The notes below the pieces were generated by a model that was given only the letters and a program-made list of their open reading frames with translations, was not told the origin of the DNA and ran no database searches. A stretch of DNA of 64,000 bases from Methylococcaceae bacterium (GTDB taxonomy: Bacteria > Pseudomonadota > Gammaproteobacteria > Methylococcales > Methylomonadaceae): positions 1 through 64,000 of the forward strand of contig JADKAL010000016.1 of NCBI GenBank assembly GCA_016715325.1. Direction: 5' to 3'. Shown piece by piece: positions 11,872 to 22,407 of this stretch (the stretch's first letter is position 1; each line of letters begins with the position of its first letter). A program made the position numbers and the translations under genes.

Positions 11872-11967
11872 GATTCGGCCCTTTGAAGACTTAACTTCGA
11901 TCGCCTGTCGGTGGTCTGTGTTTCGACTTGTTTAACACAAACAGTTCAGATTTTAAAAGGCCGAATC
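11872..11967. repeat. Long-loop inverted repeat
   Basis: GATTCGGCC (11872-11880) and GGCCGAATC (11959-11967) are exact inverted copies 78 bases apart, between the rubredoxin and DUF1289 genes. The flanking CTTT and AAAA extend the match. It may be the remnant of a small mobile repeat or an RNA structure at the end of the rubredoxin transcript. Confidence 0.4.
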
Positions 11968-11996
11968 GATAAGCTTAAAACCGACTGGTCATTTTT

Positions 11997-12170
11997 TTAG
12001 TATTCGAGCAGCTTAAAAAAACTTTTCGGCGCTCCGCAAATGGGACACTCCCAGTTGTCGGGAATATCTTCCCAGCGCGTACCGGGTGCAATGCCGCTAT
12101 CGGGATCGCCTTTTTCTTCGTCGTAAATATGTTCGCATTCCATACAATGGTATTTTCTATAATCCGACAC
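11997..12170 (-). CDS. Rubredoxin
   Basis: Small one-iron electron carrier, 57 residues from this start. The two metal-binding loops are CMEC near the N-terminus and CPICG near the C-terminus, with the conserved DPDSGIAPGTRWEDIP between them. The ATG at 12182 is probably not the start: the bases just after it form GGAGGTGATC, an almost perfect complement of the 16S tail, placed five bases ahead of a GTG at 12170. I therefore start at that GTG. The gene stands alone, downstream of the Gfo/Idh/MocA gene on the same strand; its redox partner is not obvious. Confidence 0.92.
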   Translation of the reverse strand: MSDYRKYHCMECEHIYDEEKGDPDSGIAPGTRWEDIPDNWECPICGAPKSFFKLLEY

Positions 12171-12213
12171 GATCACCTCCAATAAAGTAATTATTTTGAT
12201 GAATGAATTGAAC

Positions 12214-13230
12214 TTAATCGTTTATCTTTACAACACAGCTTTGCGCCGCGGATTGCAATGCAGCCACGATGATTTTGCAATTAGTTTTAGCATCCTCTAG
12301 TGATAGACGAGGTGCCGAATCGTTGAGAACACAATCGCTGAAATGCTCGATTTCAAGCCGGAAGTGATTAGCCGTTGGCAGTCGCTCTTCACAGACTTGA
12401 CCAGCTTCTGTCCACCAGCTAATCACCGGCACATCGCCCGGTAATTGCCAGACTGTGTGACATTTGATGCCGCCTTTGGTGCCGATTATTTCGTATTCGC
12501 TTCGTCTTGCCCGTTCGAAACTGAAATCGAAATGCGCAAATTTGCCGTCGCCGAAATCGATAATTCCGCTGGTCGCACTATCCGCGCCGCTTTCAACATA
12601 TTTGGACATGGCAGTCACAGCGACTGCCGGTTGGTCGAAAAATAGCCGCGCCGAATGGATGGCATAACAACCGATGTCCCACATGGCGCCGCCGCCTTTG
12701 CCGGTATTCTCTTGCAAACGATACATCCTTGCGGGCCGCATCATGAAGGAATAAGTCGCTCGCACCGATCGGACTTCACCGATAATACCCGACTGTATCA
12801 GCTCCTGCACTCGGGCGTGTTGCGGATGAAAACGGTACATAAAGCCTTCCATAACTTTAACCTTCTGTTTCTTAGCCGCCGATTGGATGGCTTCTATGTC
12901 GCTGACCCTTAACGCCATAGGCTTTTCGCAAAGAACGTGTTTCCCTTTTTCAATAGCCCGTAACATCCATTCGGCGTGCTCGTGATTGGCCATCGGTAAA
13001 TACACCGCTTGAATATCGTTAGCATTTAATAATTCGTCGAGACCGTCGTAGGCGCGAACATTTTGCTGATTAGGTGCGTATTGAGCCAATGTTTGCGCTG
13101 ATGCACCGGCACGTCGGCTGGCGATAGCGACCAACTCCGCATTCGGGGACTCGACAATAGCGGGCATCAAACGCTCGTTAATTCGCGCCGCACCTAAAAT
13201 GCCCCAGCGTAATTTTGGATTTAAATTCAT
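12214..13230 (-). CDS. Gfo/Idh/MocA family oxidoreductase
   Basis: NAD(P)-dependent dehydrogenase of 338 residues with the Rossmann start LRWGILGAARI, the family signature CEKPMAL near residue 97, and the C-terminal substrate domain containing GGGAMWDIGCYAIH, in which the catalytic His is usually found. The family acts on sugars, inositol or related compounds; no substrate can be read from the sequence. The start is uncertain: ATG 13230 gives MNLNPKLRW, typical for the family, while ATG 13251 would add seven residues. The gene lies alone upstream of rubredoxin and divergent from dapA. Confidence 0.85.
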   Translation of the reverse strand: MNLNPKLRWGILGAARINERLMPAIVESPNAELVAIASRRAGASAQTLAQYAPNQQNVRAYDGLDELLNANDIQAVYLPMANHEHAEWMLRAIEKGKHVLCEKPMALRVSDIEAIQSAAKKQKVKVMEGFMYRFHPQHARVQELIQSGIIGEVRSVRATYSFMMRPARMYRLQENTGKGGGAMWDIGCYAIHSARLFFDQPAVAVTAMSKYVESGADSATSGIIDFGDGKFAHFDFSFERARRSEYEIIGTKGGIKCHTVWQLPGDVPVISWWTEAGQVCEERLPTANHFRLEIEHFSDCVLNDSAPRLSLEDAKTNCKIIVAALQSAAQSCVVKIND

Positions 13231-13251
13231 ACTTTTAACTCGCTCATACAA

Positions 13252-13590
13252 TTAACGGAGATAGTTTGAGGCGCAATCTTAACACCTATCACTTTTGTAA
13301 TACTAGTATAATTGTTTGATTTTTATTACCTATTATGATTTTCACAGTAAAATAGGTAGCGGAAGAAATCGCTTGAACTTTAACCGAATCGGTATCTGGG
13401 TTACCCAAGCCAGGGTTGCGGGAATTATCTAATAGTTAAAAAACCAGAGTTTGCTGTATCGGCTGGGCCTCAATAGCAACGTTACTAAAGTGATATGCGG
13501 CAAGGCAACAACCCTTAACCTTACCTTTTTTCGTTATTTGCTTGGTATAATAGAATATTAATTAAGTAGCCGTTCTGGTCGAGAGAGTTC
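13252..13590. other. Divergent intergenic region upstream of dapA
   Basis: A 339-base space between the oxidoreductase gene (minus) and dapA (plus). It holds the dapA promoter candidate at 13521-13551 and several small palindromes, for example GGGTTACCC near 13398. I saw no protein gene and no recognisable riboswitch. Confidence 0.5.
13521..13551 (+). promoter_or_regulatory. Possible sigma-70 promoter of dapA-bamC
   Basis: A perfect -10 box, TATAAT, at 13546-13551, forty bases before the ATG. The -35 is weak; TTACCT at 13521 would need a 19-base spacer. Confidence 0.4.
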
Positions 13591-14469
13591 ATGATTCAAG
13601 GTAGTATCATCGCTTTAGTCACCCCCATGGAAGAAAGCGGAGCAGTGGATTGGGCAAGTTTACGAAAATTAGTCGAATTCCATATTGCACAAGGTTCCGA
13701 TGCGCTGGTTGCCGTCGGTACGACCGGCGAGTCGGCGACGCTTGATGAAGACGAGCATTGTGCAGTCATTCAAGCGGTTGTGGAATATAGTCAACAGAGA
13801 ATACCGGTTATTGCCGGAACCGGATCGAATTCCACAACCGAGGCTATTACCTTAACCCGTAGAGCTAAAGAAGTCGGCGCCGACGCCTGTTTGATTGTCA
13901 CACCTTATTATAATAAGCCGACGCAAGAAGGTTTATATCTTCATCATAAGGCTATCAGCGAAGCTGTTGAAATTCCTCAGATATTATACAATGTGCCGGG
14001 ACGGACAGCGTGCGATATGCTGCCTGAAACGGTAGGCCGTTTAGCTAAATTGACTAATATCGTCGGTGTTAAAGAAGCGACCGGCGATTTAACCCGAATT
14101 AGCGCTATCAGAAAGTTGTGCGGTCCCGATTTTGCCATCTACAGCGGCGACGATGCGACTAGCCGGGAATGTTGCTTGATGGGGGGGAACGGAACGATTA
14201 CCGTTACCGGCAATGTCGCGCCGAAATTAGTTCACGAAATGATATTAGCCGCTATCGAAGGCGACGCCGAAACCGCGGCGGCTATCGATGCTAAGTTAGC
14301 GGCATTGCATAAACACCTCTTCATCCAAGCCAATCCGATCCCTGTAAAATGGGCTGTGGCGGAAATGGGATTGATGGAGCGGGGAATTCGGTTGCCGCTA
14401 ACATGGTTAACGGAAGACTGTTTCGATACAGTTAGAAGCGCCATGAAACAAGCAGAAATAAATGTATAA
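13591..14469 (+). CDS. dapA: 4-hydroxy-tetrahydrodipicolinate synthase
   Basis: Condenses pyruvate with aspartate semialdehyde, the first step of the lysine/diaminopimelate branch. It is a TIM-barrel aldolase of 292 residues, the normal length. The Schiff-base lysine is Lys161 in VGVKEATGD, the catalytic tyrosine is Tyr133 in LYNVPGRT, and GTTGESATL (residues 43-51) binds the substrate. The ATG follows a GAGAGAG ribosome site. It is followed at once by bamC, the arrangement seen in E. coli (dapA-bamC), which supports both calls. Confidence 0.97.
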   Translation: MIQGSIIALVTPMEESGAVDWASLRKLVEFHIAQGSDALVAVGTTGESATLDEDEHCAVIQAVVEYSQQRIPVIAGTGSNSTTEAITLTRRAKEVGADACLIVTPYYNKPTQEGLYLHHKAISEAVEIPQILYNVPGRTACDMLPETVGRLAKLTNIVGVKEATGDLTRISAIRKLCGPDFAIYSGDDATSRECCLMGGNGTITVTGNVAPKLVHEMILAAIEGDAETAAAIDAKLAALHKHLFIQANPIPVKWAVAEMGLMERGIRLPLTWLTEDCFDTVRSAMKQAEINV

Positions 14470-14473
14470 AGGC

Positions 14474-15241
14474 ATGAGAAATAAACTCCGTTTTTTCGCG
14501 TTAACTAGTGTCATGGCTGCATCTTCGGGATGCAGCTACCTTGAAAGTTTATTCCCCGATAAAGAAAGGGATTACCAGTACACCACAGAAACGCCCTTGC
14601 TGAACTGGCCGAGCGGATTGCGGCAAAATAAAACAGGAAGTAGTTCTGGTGATGTTCCATCGGCCCCGGATGAAACGAAAAGTACGGAATCCGCCGATAA
14701 TGGGCAAAGCGCCGCGCCGCCTTTAGTCGACAGTAGCTCATCGGAAGATTCGTCGTCCGAAGAGGCGACGAATTCCACGCCTCCCGAAATCCCAGCCACC
14801 GAAGTCACGCCGGCGGATGAATCGGATGCGCAGGAATCGGTTTCGTCGATTGAAATCGTTAAGTACGATGACGGGGAGAGCCGATTAAGTTTAGGCGCGG
14901 GTTTTGCTAAATCCTGGCGCGTAGTCAACAAGGCGTTGACGCGCAATACGATTGAAGTGACGGAACGCAACCACGATCAAGGTTTAGTCACGATTCATTA
15001 CGATCCCGATGAAAAAAAGGCAAAAGACGATAGCTTTATGGATGAAATCGATTTCATTTTTAAAGGCATTAATATCAACGACAAAGAATACAATCTCAAA
15101 TTCGAAGAACACGAACAAAAAACAGATGTGATTGTGTTGGATGACGAACATTTGCCTTTGCTTAACGATAACAGTGCTTTGCGTTTATTAAAGCTATTAT
15201 CGGACACCATTAAGACTGATTTGGTTAAAAAAGAAAAGTAA
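14474..15241 (+). CDS. bamC: Outer membrane assembly lipoprotein BamC
   Basis: Lipoprotein component of the BAM complex that inserts beta-barrel proteins into the outer membrane. The signal peptide MRNKLRFFALTSVMAASSGC ends in a lipobox, so Cys20 would be lipidated. It is followed by SYLESLFPDKERDYQYT, the BamC N-terminal motif that contacts BamD. A Ser/Glu/Ala-rich, probably disordered linker (about residues 55-120) is unusually long. One helix-grip domain follows (SLGAGFAKSWRVVNKALTRN and after). At about 255 residues the protein is shorter than E. coli BamC (344), and seems to carry only one of its two helix-grip domains. The start could instead be ATG 14462. It directly follows dapA. Confidence 0.88.
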   Translation: MRNKLRFFALTSVMAASSGCSYLESLFPDKERDYQYTTETPLLNWPSGLRQNKTGSSSGDVPSAPDETKSTESADNGQSAAPPLVDSSSSEDSSSEEATNSTPPEIPATEVTPADESDAQESVSSIEIVKYDDGESRLSLGAGFAKSWRVVNKALTRNTIEVTERNHDQGLVTIHYDPDEKKAKDDSFMDEIDFIFKGININDKEYNLKFEEHEQKTDVIVLDDEHLPLLNDNSALRLLKLLSDTIKTDLVKKEK

Positions 15242-15417
15242 ATTTATCAGGTAATCACTCCATATTTGGGTTTTTACCTAAAATTGCATCTTTCAGGTCG
15301 ATTCGTTAAATGTATTTTTAATGGGGCTATTATTTAAGCGGATGCAGAAAAATTTCTAAGGACTTTTTAATAGCTTATCGATTCCTCTCTCGACTATCTA
15401 CTACTACTTTCATAAAC

Positions 15418-18400
15418 ATGCTTTTATTTCCCGGTTCTTCTTCGCTGTCGCAGTTTCGCATCAACCGATTGATTCCAGGGCTGCAGTCGATAGAACCGGC
15501 TATCAGCGGACTTTCGGCGCGTTTTATTCATTTTGTGGCGATTGCGGAAGATTTGTCTGCTCATGAATTGGTTGTGATCGAGGAGTTGCTTTCCTACGGC
15601 ACTCATGAAGAAATGCCGGAAATTGAAGGCGATAAAATCCTTGTCGTGCCCAGGGCAGGCACGATTTCGCCGTGGTCCAGTAAAGCGACAGAAATTGCCC
15701 AACGTTGCGGTTTGGATTCGGTCAGGCGGATCGAGCGAGGAATCGAATATACGCTTATTTCAAAATCGCCTGTGTCTGCCGAGACTAAAATACGTTTGGC
15801 GGTCTTATTGCATGATCGAATGACGCAAACCGTCTGCTTCGATGGTATCGATGCCGAGTTTTTCGCCGAACATCAACCCAAGCCGTTGCAAACGGTCGAT
15901 ATTATCGGGCAAGGCCGAAATGCGTTAGTGAACGCTAATAGCGAACTGGGAATGGCCTTATCCGACGACGAAATGGATTATTTAACATCCAGCTTCATCG
16001 ATCTGGGCCGGAATCCTACGGATGTCGAGTTGATGATGTTCGCGCAAGCCAATTCGGAGCATTGTCGACATAAAATTTTTAATGCCGATTGGACGATCGA
16101 CGGCGTAGAACAAGGTCGATCCTTATTTGCCATGATCCGCAATACATCGGAGATGAGTCCTAACGGGATTCTGTCGGCCTACAGCGATAATGCTGCGGTC
16201 ATCGAGGGTTCCAAGGCGAAGGTATTTATTCGCGATCCGATGACGGGTGAGTACAGCTATACCGAAGAAGATTCTCATCTATTGATGAAAGTCGAAACGC
16301 ATAACCATCCTACCGCGATTTCACCTTTTCCCGGTGCCGCAACCGGTTCGGGCGGTGAGATTCGCGACGAAGCGGCAACTGGTCGAGGTTCGGCAACCAA
16401 AGCCGGTTTAACCGGTTTTTCGGTCTCGCACTTAAAAATCCCCGGTTTTCTACAACCCTGGGAAACGGATAACGGTAAACCGGGGCGTATGGCTTCGGCT
16501 TTACAAATCATGCTAGAAGGTCCGCTAGGCGGTGCCGCCTTTAACAACGAATTCGGTAGACCGAATTTGGCAGGTTATTTCCGTAGTTTCGAGCAGGCGG
16601 TTGAAGGCTTGGATAATCAATACCGGGGCTATCATAAGCCGATCATGATTGCCGGCGGTATGGGTTCTATAAGACCTATGCTGGTGAATAAAGAACCTAT
16701 TCCGCCGGATGCATTAATCATCATTTTGGGCGGACCGGCCATGTTGATCGGACTGGGTGGTGGCGCAGCTTCTTCGCAGGCTTCGGGTTCCGGTTCGGAA
16801 GACCTGGATTTTGCCTCCGTGCAGCGTGAAAATCCTGAGATGCAACGCCGCTGTCAGGAAGTCATCAATCACTGCAATGCGCTGGGAGACGATTCGCCGA
16901 TTATTTCCATCCACGATATCGGTGCGGGCGGCTTGTCCAATGCCGTACCGGAAATTATTCACGATTGTAACCGGGGCGGGCGGTTTGAATTGCGGCACGT
17001 TCAAAATGCCGATCCCGGTATGTCGCCGATGCAAATCTGGTGTAATGAAGCGCAAGAACGTTATGTGATAGCGATTAAGGCTGAGTCCTTAGACTTATTC
17101 ACGGCCTTTTGCGAGCGGGAACACTGTCTTTTTGCGGTGATCGGAAAAGTATCGGAACAAGAACATCTTCAACTAAGCGATGCCTTATTAAAAACCGAGC
17201 CGGTGGATTTACCGATGTCGGTGTTATTCGGCAAACCGCCGAAAATGCATCGAAAGGTTGAGCACAAACGTCCTCTCGATTGTAAGCTGAATTTGGATGG
17301 CGTGGATATAGCGGACGCGGTTAAGCGTGTGCTGTCGTTTCCCGCTGTCGCCGATAAAAGCTTTTTGATCCATATCGGAGACCGTTCGGTCACCGGTTTA
17401 GTCGCCAGAGATCAAATGGTCGGGCCATGGCAAGTTCCGGTAGCCGATGTTGCCGTGACCGCATCCGGATTTTATGCAACGACCGGCGAAGCGATGGCGA
17501 TGGGCGAACGAACGCCGATTGCCGTCATCGATGCACCTGCTTCAGGCCGAATGGCTGTTGGCGAGGCTATTACTAATATTGCTGCGGCTACTATCGATAA
17601 ACTCGGCGATATTAAGTTATCGGCAAATTGGATGGCGGCAGCGGGCGTTCCAGGAGAAGACGCCGCCTTGTTCGATACGGTAAAAGCAGTCGGTATGACG
17701 TTATGCCCCGAGTTGGGTATAGCCATTCCGGTTGGGAAGGATTCCTTATCGATGAAAACCGTCTGGCAGGACGGCGAGGGCGAGAAAATAATGACTTCGC
17801 CGCTATCGCTCATCGTGACGGCATTTGCGCCGGTTGCCGATGTGACGAAAACGCTGACACCGCAGTTGCAGGATGTTGCTGATAGCGTGCTGATATTAAT
17901 TGACTTAGGCTTAGGCAAAAACCGTTTAGGCGGCTCGGTACTAGCGCAAGTCTACGAACAGCTAGGGAACGTAAGTCCGGATTTGGATAATCCTATATTA
18001 TTAAAAGCCTTTTTCAGTATCATTCAAAACCTCAACACCCGAAATAAAATATTCGCCTATCACGACCGCTCCGATGGTGGATTGCTGGCTACCGTTGCGG
18101 AAATGCTTTTTGCAAGCAGGCTGGGGATTTCGTTGGGTATCGAATCCTGTGAAGCAGATATTCTGTCATCGTTATTTAATGAAGAACTGGGTGCGGTTAT
18201 TCAAGTAAGAAACCAGGACGCTGAAGAAGTTATTACCCTATTTAAACAAGCGGGTTTCCAAAAAGGCGTCCAGGTGATAGGGCGTGTCGATAAAACCGGA
18301 AATCTATCGATTTATTACAACGATAATTTGATTTATTCTGCCAACCGCGCCGAGTTGCAAAAACAATGGTCGCAAGTCAGCTACCGGATGCAAGCGTTGC

Positions 18401-19293
18401 GCGATAATCCCGATTGCGCAAGGCAGCAATTCGAACAGATTGCCGACAACAAAGATCCCGGTTTACATGCAACCTTAAGTTTTGATGTTAATGAAGATAT
18501 AACGGCGCCTTTTATTCACAAGGCAAGGCCTAAAATCGCCGTTTTACGCGAACAAGGCGTTAACGGGCATGTGGAAATGGCGGCGGCGTTCGATCGCGCC
18601 GGATTTACCAGCATCGATGTTCACATGAGCGATATTATTTACGGACGCGTTAACTTGTCCGGATTTGCAGGCCTTGTGGCTTGCGGCGGGTTTTCTTACG
18701 GCGACGTATTAGGCGCGGGCGGCGGCTGGGCCAAATCCGTATTATTCAATCAGCGCGCACGCGACGAATTCGCTGCATTTTTTGCAAGAAGCGACACATT
18801 CGGTTTGGGTGTGTGTAACGGTTGTCAAATGATGTCCGGATTGCAGGAGATCATACCGGGCTCGGAAAATTGGCCGCGTTTTATGCGCAATCAATCGGAA
18901 CAATTCGAAGCCAGAGTAGTTATGGTTGAAGTTCAGTCGTCGGCATCGATTTTGTTAGCCGGGATGGAAGGGTCGAGATTGCCGGTTGTCGTTGCAAATG
19001 GCGAAGGGAGCGCAGAGTTTGCGGTCGATCCTGTGGCACTGATGAAAGCGAGTAAAGTGGCGCTAAGTTATGTCGATAACTACGGTAATATCACTGAACG
19101 ATTTCCGGCGAACCCGAACGGTTCGCCCTTAGGGATCGCCGGCTTGACGACACAGGACGGGCGATTTACTATCATGATGCCGCATCCAGAACGTTGCTTT
19201 AGAACAATTCAAAACTCATGGTACCCAAAAAACTGGCAAGAATACGGCGGATGGATGAGAATGTTCAGAAACGCCAGAGTTTGGGTCGGCTAG
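15418..19293 (+). CDS. purL: Phosphoribosylformylglycinamidine synthase
   Basis: Large single-chain PurL of 1291 residues (E. coli 1295), which converts FGAR to FGAM with ATP and glutamine in purine synthesis. Visible parts: the linker and PurM-like N half with [15 protein letters not shown] and [27 protein letters not shown], the second PurM-like half with [19 protein letters not shown] and [13 protein letters not shown], and the C-terminal glutamine amidotransferase with its nucleophile in [11 protein letters not shown] and the His/Glu pair in MMPHPERCF. The frame is intact for 3.9 kb, in contrast to the broken genes near the window start. No obvious partner gene shares its operon. Confidence 0.98.
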   Translation: MLLFPGSSSLSQFRINRLIPGLQSIEPAISGLSARFIHFVAIAEDLSAHELVVIEELLSYGTHEEMPEIEGDKILVVPRAGTISPWSSKATEIAQRCGLDSVRRIERGIEYTLISKSPVSAETKIRLAVLLHDRMTQTVCFDGIDAEFFAEHQPKPLQTVDIIGQGRNALVNANSELGMALSDDEMDYLTSSFIDLGRNPTDVELMMFAQANSEHCRHKIFNADWTIDGVEQGRSLFAMIRNTSEMSPNGILSAYSDNAAVIEGSKAKVFIRDPMTGEYSYTEEDSHLLMKVETHNHPTAISPFPGAATGSGGEIRDEAATGRGSATKAGLTGFSVSHLKIPGFLQPWETDNGKPGRMASALQIMLEGPLGGAAFNNEFGRPNLAGYFRSFEQAVEGLDNQYRGYHKPIMIAGGMGSIRPMLVNKEPIPPDALIIILGGPAMLIGLGGGAASSQASGSGSEDLDFASVQRENPEMQRRCQEVINHCNALGDDSPIISIHDIGAGGLSNAVPEIIHDCNRGGRFELRHVQNADPGMSPMQIWCNEAQERYVIAIKAESLDLFTAFCEREHCLFAVIGKVSEQEHLQLSDALLKTEPVDLPMSVLFGKPPKMHRKVEHKRPLDCKLNLDGVDIADAVKRVLSFPAVADKSFLIHIGDRSVTGLVARDQMVGPWQVPVADVAVTASGFYATTGEAMAMGERTPIAVIDAPASGRMAVGEAITNIAAATIDKLGDIKLSANWMAAAGVPGEDAALFDTVKAVGMTLCPELGIAIPVGKDSLSMKTVWQDGEGEKIMTSPLSLIVTAFAPVADVTKTLTPQLQDVADSVLILIDLGLGKNRLGGSVLAQVYEQLGNVSPDLDNPILLKAFFSIIQNLNTRNKIFAYHDRSDGGLLATVAEMLFASRLGISLGIESCEADILSSLFNEELGAVIQVRNQDAEEVITLFKQAGFQKGVQVIGRVDKTGNLSIYYNDNLIYSANRAELQKQWSQVSYRMQALRDNPDCARQQFEQIADNKDPGLHATLSFDVNEDITAPFIHKARPKIAVLREQGVNGHVEMAAAFDRAGFTSIDVHMSDIIYGRVNLSGFAGLVACGGFSYGDVLGAGGGWAKSVLFNQRARDEFAAFFARSDTFGLGVCNGCQMMSGLQEIIPGSENWPRFMRNQSEQFEARVVMVEVQSSASILLAGMEGSRLPVVVANGEGSAEFAVDPVALMKASKVALSYVDNYGNITERFPANPNGSPLGIAGLTTQDGRFTIMMPHPERCFRTIQNSWYPKNWQEYGGWMRMFRNARVWVG

Positions 19294-19340
19294 AGATTCT
19301 AGACACATTCATGTAACTGCCATACTAATTCAAATCGCCT

Positions 19341-19763
19341 ATGCACAAGGAAATTTACCAAAAAGTATTATTTCATCTCAGTTTGTTTGGCGTCGCGATG
19401 AGTATTTTGGTAGGTTTCTACGATGTCATCTTCGGCTATCTGATGGAGTTCGTCCATCTTTTATTCGAAGTCGTCGAAATATCCCTCGATAGAGTGGTTG
19501 AGCATTTCTTCGAAACCGAGTTGCATGAAACCCAGATGATCGTTTTTTACATTCTTCTGGTCGTGGGCGGCTTTCTCATTTTTTTTATCTATAAAGCTTT
19601 AGTGCTATTTTGGCGTTCGGTAAGTCATGGTGTACAAGAAGATTGGTTTTCTTTTAAATCGGCTATTACAACGGATTGGCAGGCTATGTCTACGACAAGC
19701 CGGATCATTTGGATCGGCGCTTTTATTCTTGTGAATTATTTAGCCTCATTTTTTTTATTTTAA
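19341..19763 (+). CDS. Small membrane protein of unknown function
   Basis: I do not recognise this 140-residue protein. It has about three hydrophobic spans (near residues 10-35, 65-90 and 115-140), separated by an acidic amphipathic stretch, VVEHFFETELHETQ. There is no catalytic motif and no signal-peptidase site. It lies 47 bases after purL and 37 before the phosphatase gene on the same strand, so it may be co-transcribed with either. Codon use and composition match its neighbours. Confidence 0.7.
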   Translation: MHKEIYQKVLFHLSLFGVAMSILVGFYDVIFGYLMEFVHLLFEVVEISLDRVVEHFFETELHETQMIVFYILLVVGGFLIFFIYKALVLFWRSVSHGVQEDWFSFKSAITTDWQAMSTTSRIIWIGAFILVNYLASFFLF

Positions 19764-19800
19764 ACCCTCTGTCTTTTCACATTATTACAAAATAGTGAGT

Positions 19801-20295
19801 ATGGATAAAATCAAGGTGCTTTTCGTTTGTATGGGCAATATTTGCAGGTCGCCGACGGCTGAAGGCGTATTCACAAAATTGGTTAACGATAAAAACTTAA
19901 ATTCACGGTTTCAAATCGATTCAGCAGGGACCCATGCCTATCATGTCGGCAACCCGCCGGATTATCGCGCCCAACAAGCGGCGCGCGGAAGAGGCGTTGA
20001 GTTGCAACATCTTCGCGCACGCAAACTCCATAGCAGCGACTATGAATATTTCGATTATGTTTTGGTGATGGACGACGATAATTATGCAATCGTCAATGCC
20101 GACTGTCCGCCAGAGCATATAGACAAAGTTAAATATTTCTTGGATTATGCGCCGCACTTAGACGAACGCGAAGTTCCCGATCCTTATTACGGCGAAAAAA
20201 TGGGCTTTGAGCGCGTATTGGATATGGTGGAGGATGCTTCCCTCGGTTTTTTAGAAGCGTTGGAAAAATCCGGTAAGCTGATAGTCAATAACTAA
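19801..20295 (+). CDS. Low-molecular-weight protein-tyrosine phosphatase
   Basis: Cytoplasmic phosphatase of 164 residues. The phosphate-binding P-loop VCMGNICRSPTAEGVF carries the CX5R(S/T) signature near the N-terminus, and the general-acid aspartate is in VPDPYYGEKMGF. Proteins of this family act on phosphotyrosine, in bacteria often on tyrosine kinases that control polysaccharide export, but no such kinase is in the window. ATG 19801 gives MDKIKVLFVCMGN; a GTG two codons upstream is the alternative. The dienelactone hydrolase gene follows 11 bases later. Confidence 0.93.
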   Translation: MDKIKVLFVCMGNICRSPTAEGVFTKLVNDKNLNSRFQIDSAGTHAYHVGNPPDYRAQQAARGRGVELQHLRARKLHSSDYEYFDYVLVMDDDNYAIVNADCPPEHIDKVKYFLDYAPHLDEREVPDPYYGEKMGFERVLDMVEDASLGFLEALEKSGKLIVNN

Positions 20296-20306
20296 GAGAA
20301 AGTCAC

Positions 20307-21026
20307 ATGGCCATTGTCGAAAATACGCTTGTTTACAAGGACGGCGAAACCGTTCTGGAAGCTTTTTTTGCGTTCGATGACAGTGTTACCGGTCGCCGCC
20401 CCGGCGTATTGATTAATCATGCGTGGTGTGGACGGGATAGTTTCGTTGCCGATAAAGCCAGAAAAATGGCGGAATTAGGTTACGTCGGTTTTGCGCTCGA
20501 TATGTACGGAAAAGGAGTATTAGGTACCGGTCCGTCGGAAAATGCCAAGTTGATGCAACCGTTTATCGACGACCGGCCAAAATTGCAACAGCGTATCAAA
20601 GCGGCCTTGAATACCGTCAAACTACTGCCCTGGATCGACGATTCTAATATTGCGGCGATGGGTTTTTGTTTCGGCGGTTTATGCGTTCTGGATTTGGCCC
20701 GAACCGGCGCCGATATAAAGGGTGTTGTGAGTTTTCACGGTTTATTAAGCGCGCCCGAAAATACCCAAGGTACAAAAATAAAGGCAAAAATTCTAGCGCT
20801 GCACGGTCATGACGATCCTATGGTTCCGCCGGAACAAGTCTTGGCTTTTCAACAAGAAATGACGAAAGCAGGCGCTGATTGGCAGTTCGTCACTTACGGC
20901 AACACGATGCACGCATTTACCAACCCGATGGCTAACAATCCGGGCTTCGGTACGGTATATCAAGCCGATGCCGATCGGCGATCTTGGATGGCGATGAAAA
21001 ATTTCTTCGCTGAAGTTTTTACCTGA
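20307..21026 (+). CDS. Dienelactone hydrolase family protein
   Basis: Alpha/beta hydrolase of 239 residues. The nucleophile is the cysteine in GFCFGGLC near residue 115, with the acid in HGHDDPMVP and the histidine in MHAFTNP, giving the Cys-Asp-His triad of dienelactone hydrolases. The family hydrolyses lactones or carboxylic esters; with no catechol-pathway gene nearby, a specific chlorocatechol role is unlikely. It sits 11 bases after the phosphatase gene, probably in the same transcript, and ahead of the ABC transporter genes. Confidence 0.9.
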   Translation: MAIVENTLVYKDGETVLEAFFAFDDSVTGRRPGVLINHAWCGRDSFVADKARKMAELGYVGFALDMYGKGVLGTGPSENAKLMQPFIDDRPKLQQRIKAALNTVKLLPWIDDSNIAAMGFCFGGLCVLDLARTGADIKGVVSFHGLLSAPENTQGTKIKAKILALHGHDDPMVPPEQVLAFQQEMTKAGADWQFVTYGNTMHAFTNPMANNPGFGTVYQADADRRSWMAMKNFFAEVFT

Positions 21027-21069
21027 TGTTAAACCTTTACTGTACTAATAACGTAAACAGCCTATCAAA

Positions 21070-22407
21070 ATGATCTTTTTATGGACTGATACGCTCATTT
21101 TCCTTTTGCTTCTGGTGTTGATCGGTATCGCTTGCGCTTTGAGGGGAAAGGAGCCTATTCAACGGCCATTGAATAAAATAACAAACAGCCGTGTCGGCAT
21201 GGTGTCCTTGGTAGTTCTGCTGTTTTACGTATTTGTCGGTTTGTTGGATTCCATTCATTTCAAATCGAACCACGATAATAACGAAATTATTAGCCTGTTA
21301 GATTATTGTGTTACTCCGCTTAGGGATCATAACGAAAAAACTTATTCCGCGCCGTTTGCCGCAACGCTGTACAGCAAGGAAATGGTGGCAAAAGAAGGTG
21401 TTATGCAATGGGATTTCCCTCGGTTGGCGTATGGCGGAAAGCATTTAACTGATCCTGAATCGGAAAAAACCGGGGACATTTTTCAAAAAAGCATGATCGG
21501 ATTTTTGATTGGGTTCGCGGTTTTCATCACATTGACTTCTCTGTTTTCCGCCGGGTATTACCTCCTGGTAAAAAAAGTACCCAAATTTAATGCGCTCTAT
21601 CCGGTGTTAATTTCATTTTTTTGCATTGTGACAGTTTCCAGCCTACTGGGATATTTATCGCTTTATTATCATGTCTTCGGCACCGATAAAGTCGGCGAAG
21701 ATGTGTTTTATCAAGCCATCAAAAGCATCCGCACCGGCTTGGTAATCGGTACGCTGACAACCTTGGTCATGCTGCCGTTAGCCATATTATTCGGGATCCT
21801 TGCCGGTTTTTTTCGGGGTTGGGTAGACGACCTAATTCAATATATTTACACCACGCTTAATTCCATTCCCGGCGTATTGTTGATTGCAGCATCGGTTTTA
21901 ATGGTGCAGGTTTATATGGCGAATCACGAAGCCGAATTTACCAGCGTTATCGTACGTGCCGACATGCGGTTACTCTTTCTTTGTTTAATTTTAGGCGTAA
22001 CGAGTTGGACAGGTCTATGCCGTTTGCTGCGGGCCGAAACCTTGAAGCTTCGAGAAATGGAATACGTCCAAGCCGCGCGCGCTTTAGGCGTAAAGCAACA
22101 CGCGATTTTACTGCAACATATTTTGCCGAATGTCATGCACATTGTATTGATTTCGGTGGTGCTGGATTTCAGCTCTTTAGTACTGGCCGAGGCGGTTTTG
22201 TCCTACATCAATATCGGCGTCGATCCGACGACCTTCAGTTGGGGCAACATGATTAACGGTGCCCGCCTGGAAATGGCGCGCGAACCGATTGTTTGGTGGT
22301 CATTATCTGCGGCTTTCATTTTTATGTTTGTATTGGTCTTGGCGGCTAATTTGTTTGCCGATGTCGTGCAAGATGCGTTCGACCCGAGAAGTGCGGTAAA
22401 TGAATAA
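21070..22407 (+). CDS. ABC transporter permease, peptide/nickel type
   Basis: Inner-membrane permease of 445 residues of the DppC/OppC/YejE group. The C-terminal 250 residues hold the binding-protein-dependent transport fold, with the ATPase-contact EAA loop at YVQAARALGVKQHAILLQHILPN and the entry IRTGLVIGTLTTLVMLPLAILFG. The N-terminal 200 residues, with extra hydrophobic spans at about 5-25, 43-60 and 140-200 and a soluble stretch between, make it longer than a typical DppC (about 300). Only one permease is present; the partner permease and the substrate-binding protein are missing from the window. It is co-transcribed with the Trp-rich protein and the fused ATPase. Confidence 0.88.
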   Translation: MIFLWTDTLIFLLLLVLIGIACALRGKEPIQRPLNKITNSRVGMVSLVVLLFYVFVGLLDSIHFKSNHDNNEIISLLDYCVTPLRDHNEKTYSAPFAATLYSKEMVAKEGVMQWDFPRLAYGGKHLTDPESEKTGDIFQKSMIGFLIGFAVFITLTSLFSAGYYLLVKKVPKFNALYPVLISFFCIVTVSSLLGYLSLYYHVFGTDKVGEDVFYQAIKSIRTGLVIGTLTTLVMLPLAILFGILAGFFRGWVDDLIQYIYTTLNSIPGVLLIAASVLMVQVYMANHEAEFTSVIVRADMRLLFLCLILGVTSWTGLCRLLRAETLKLREMEYVQAARALGVKQHAILLQHILPNVMHIVLISVVLDFSSLVLAEAVLSYINIGVDPTTFSWGNMINGARLEMAREPIVWWSLSAAFIFMFVLVLAANLFADVVQDAFDPRSAVNE

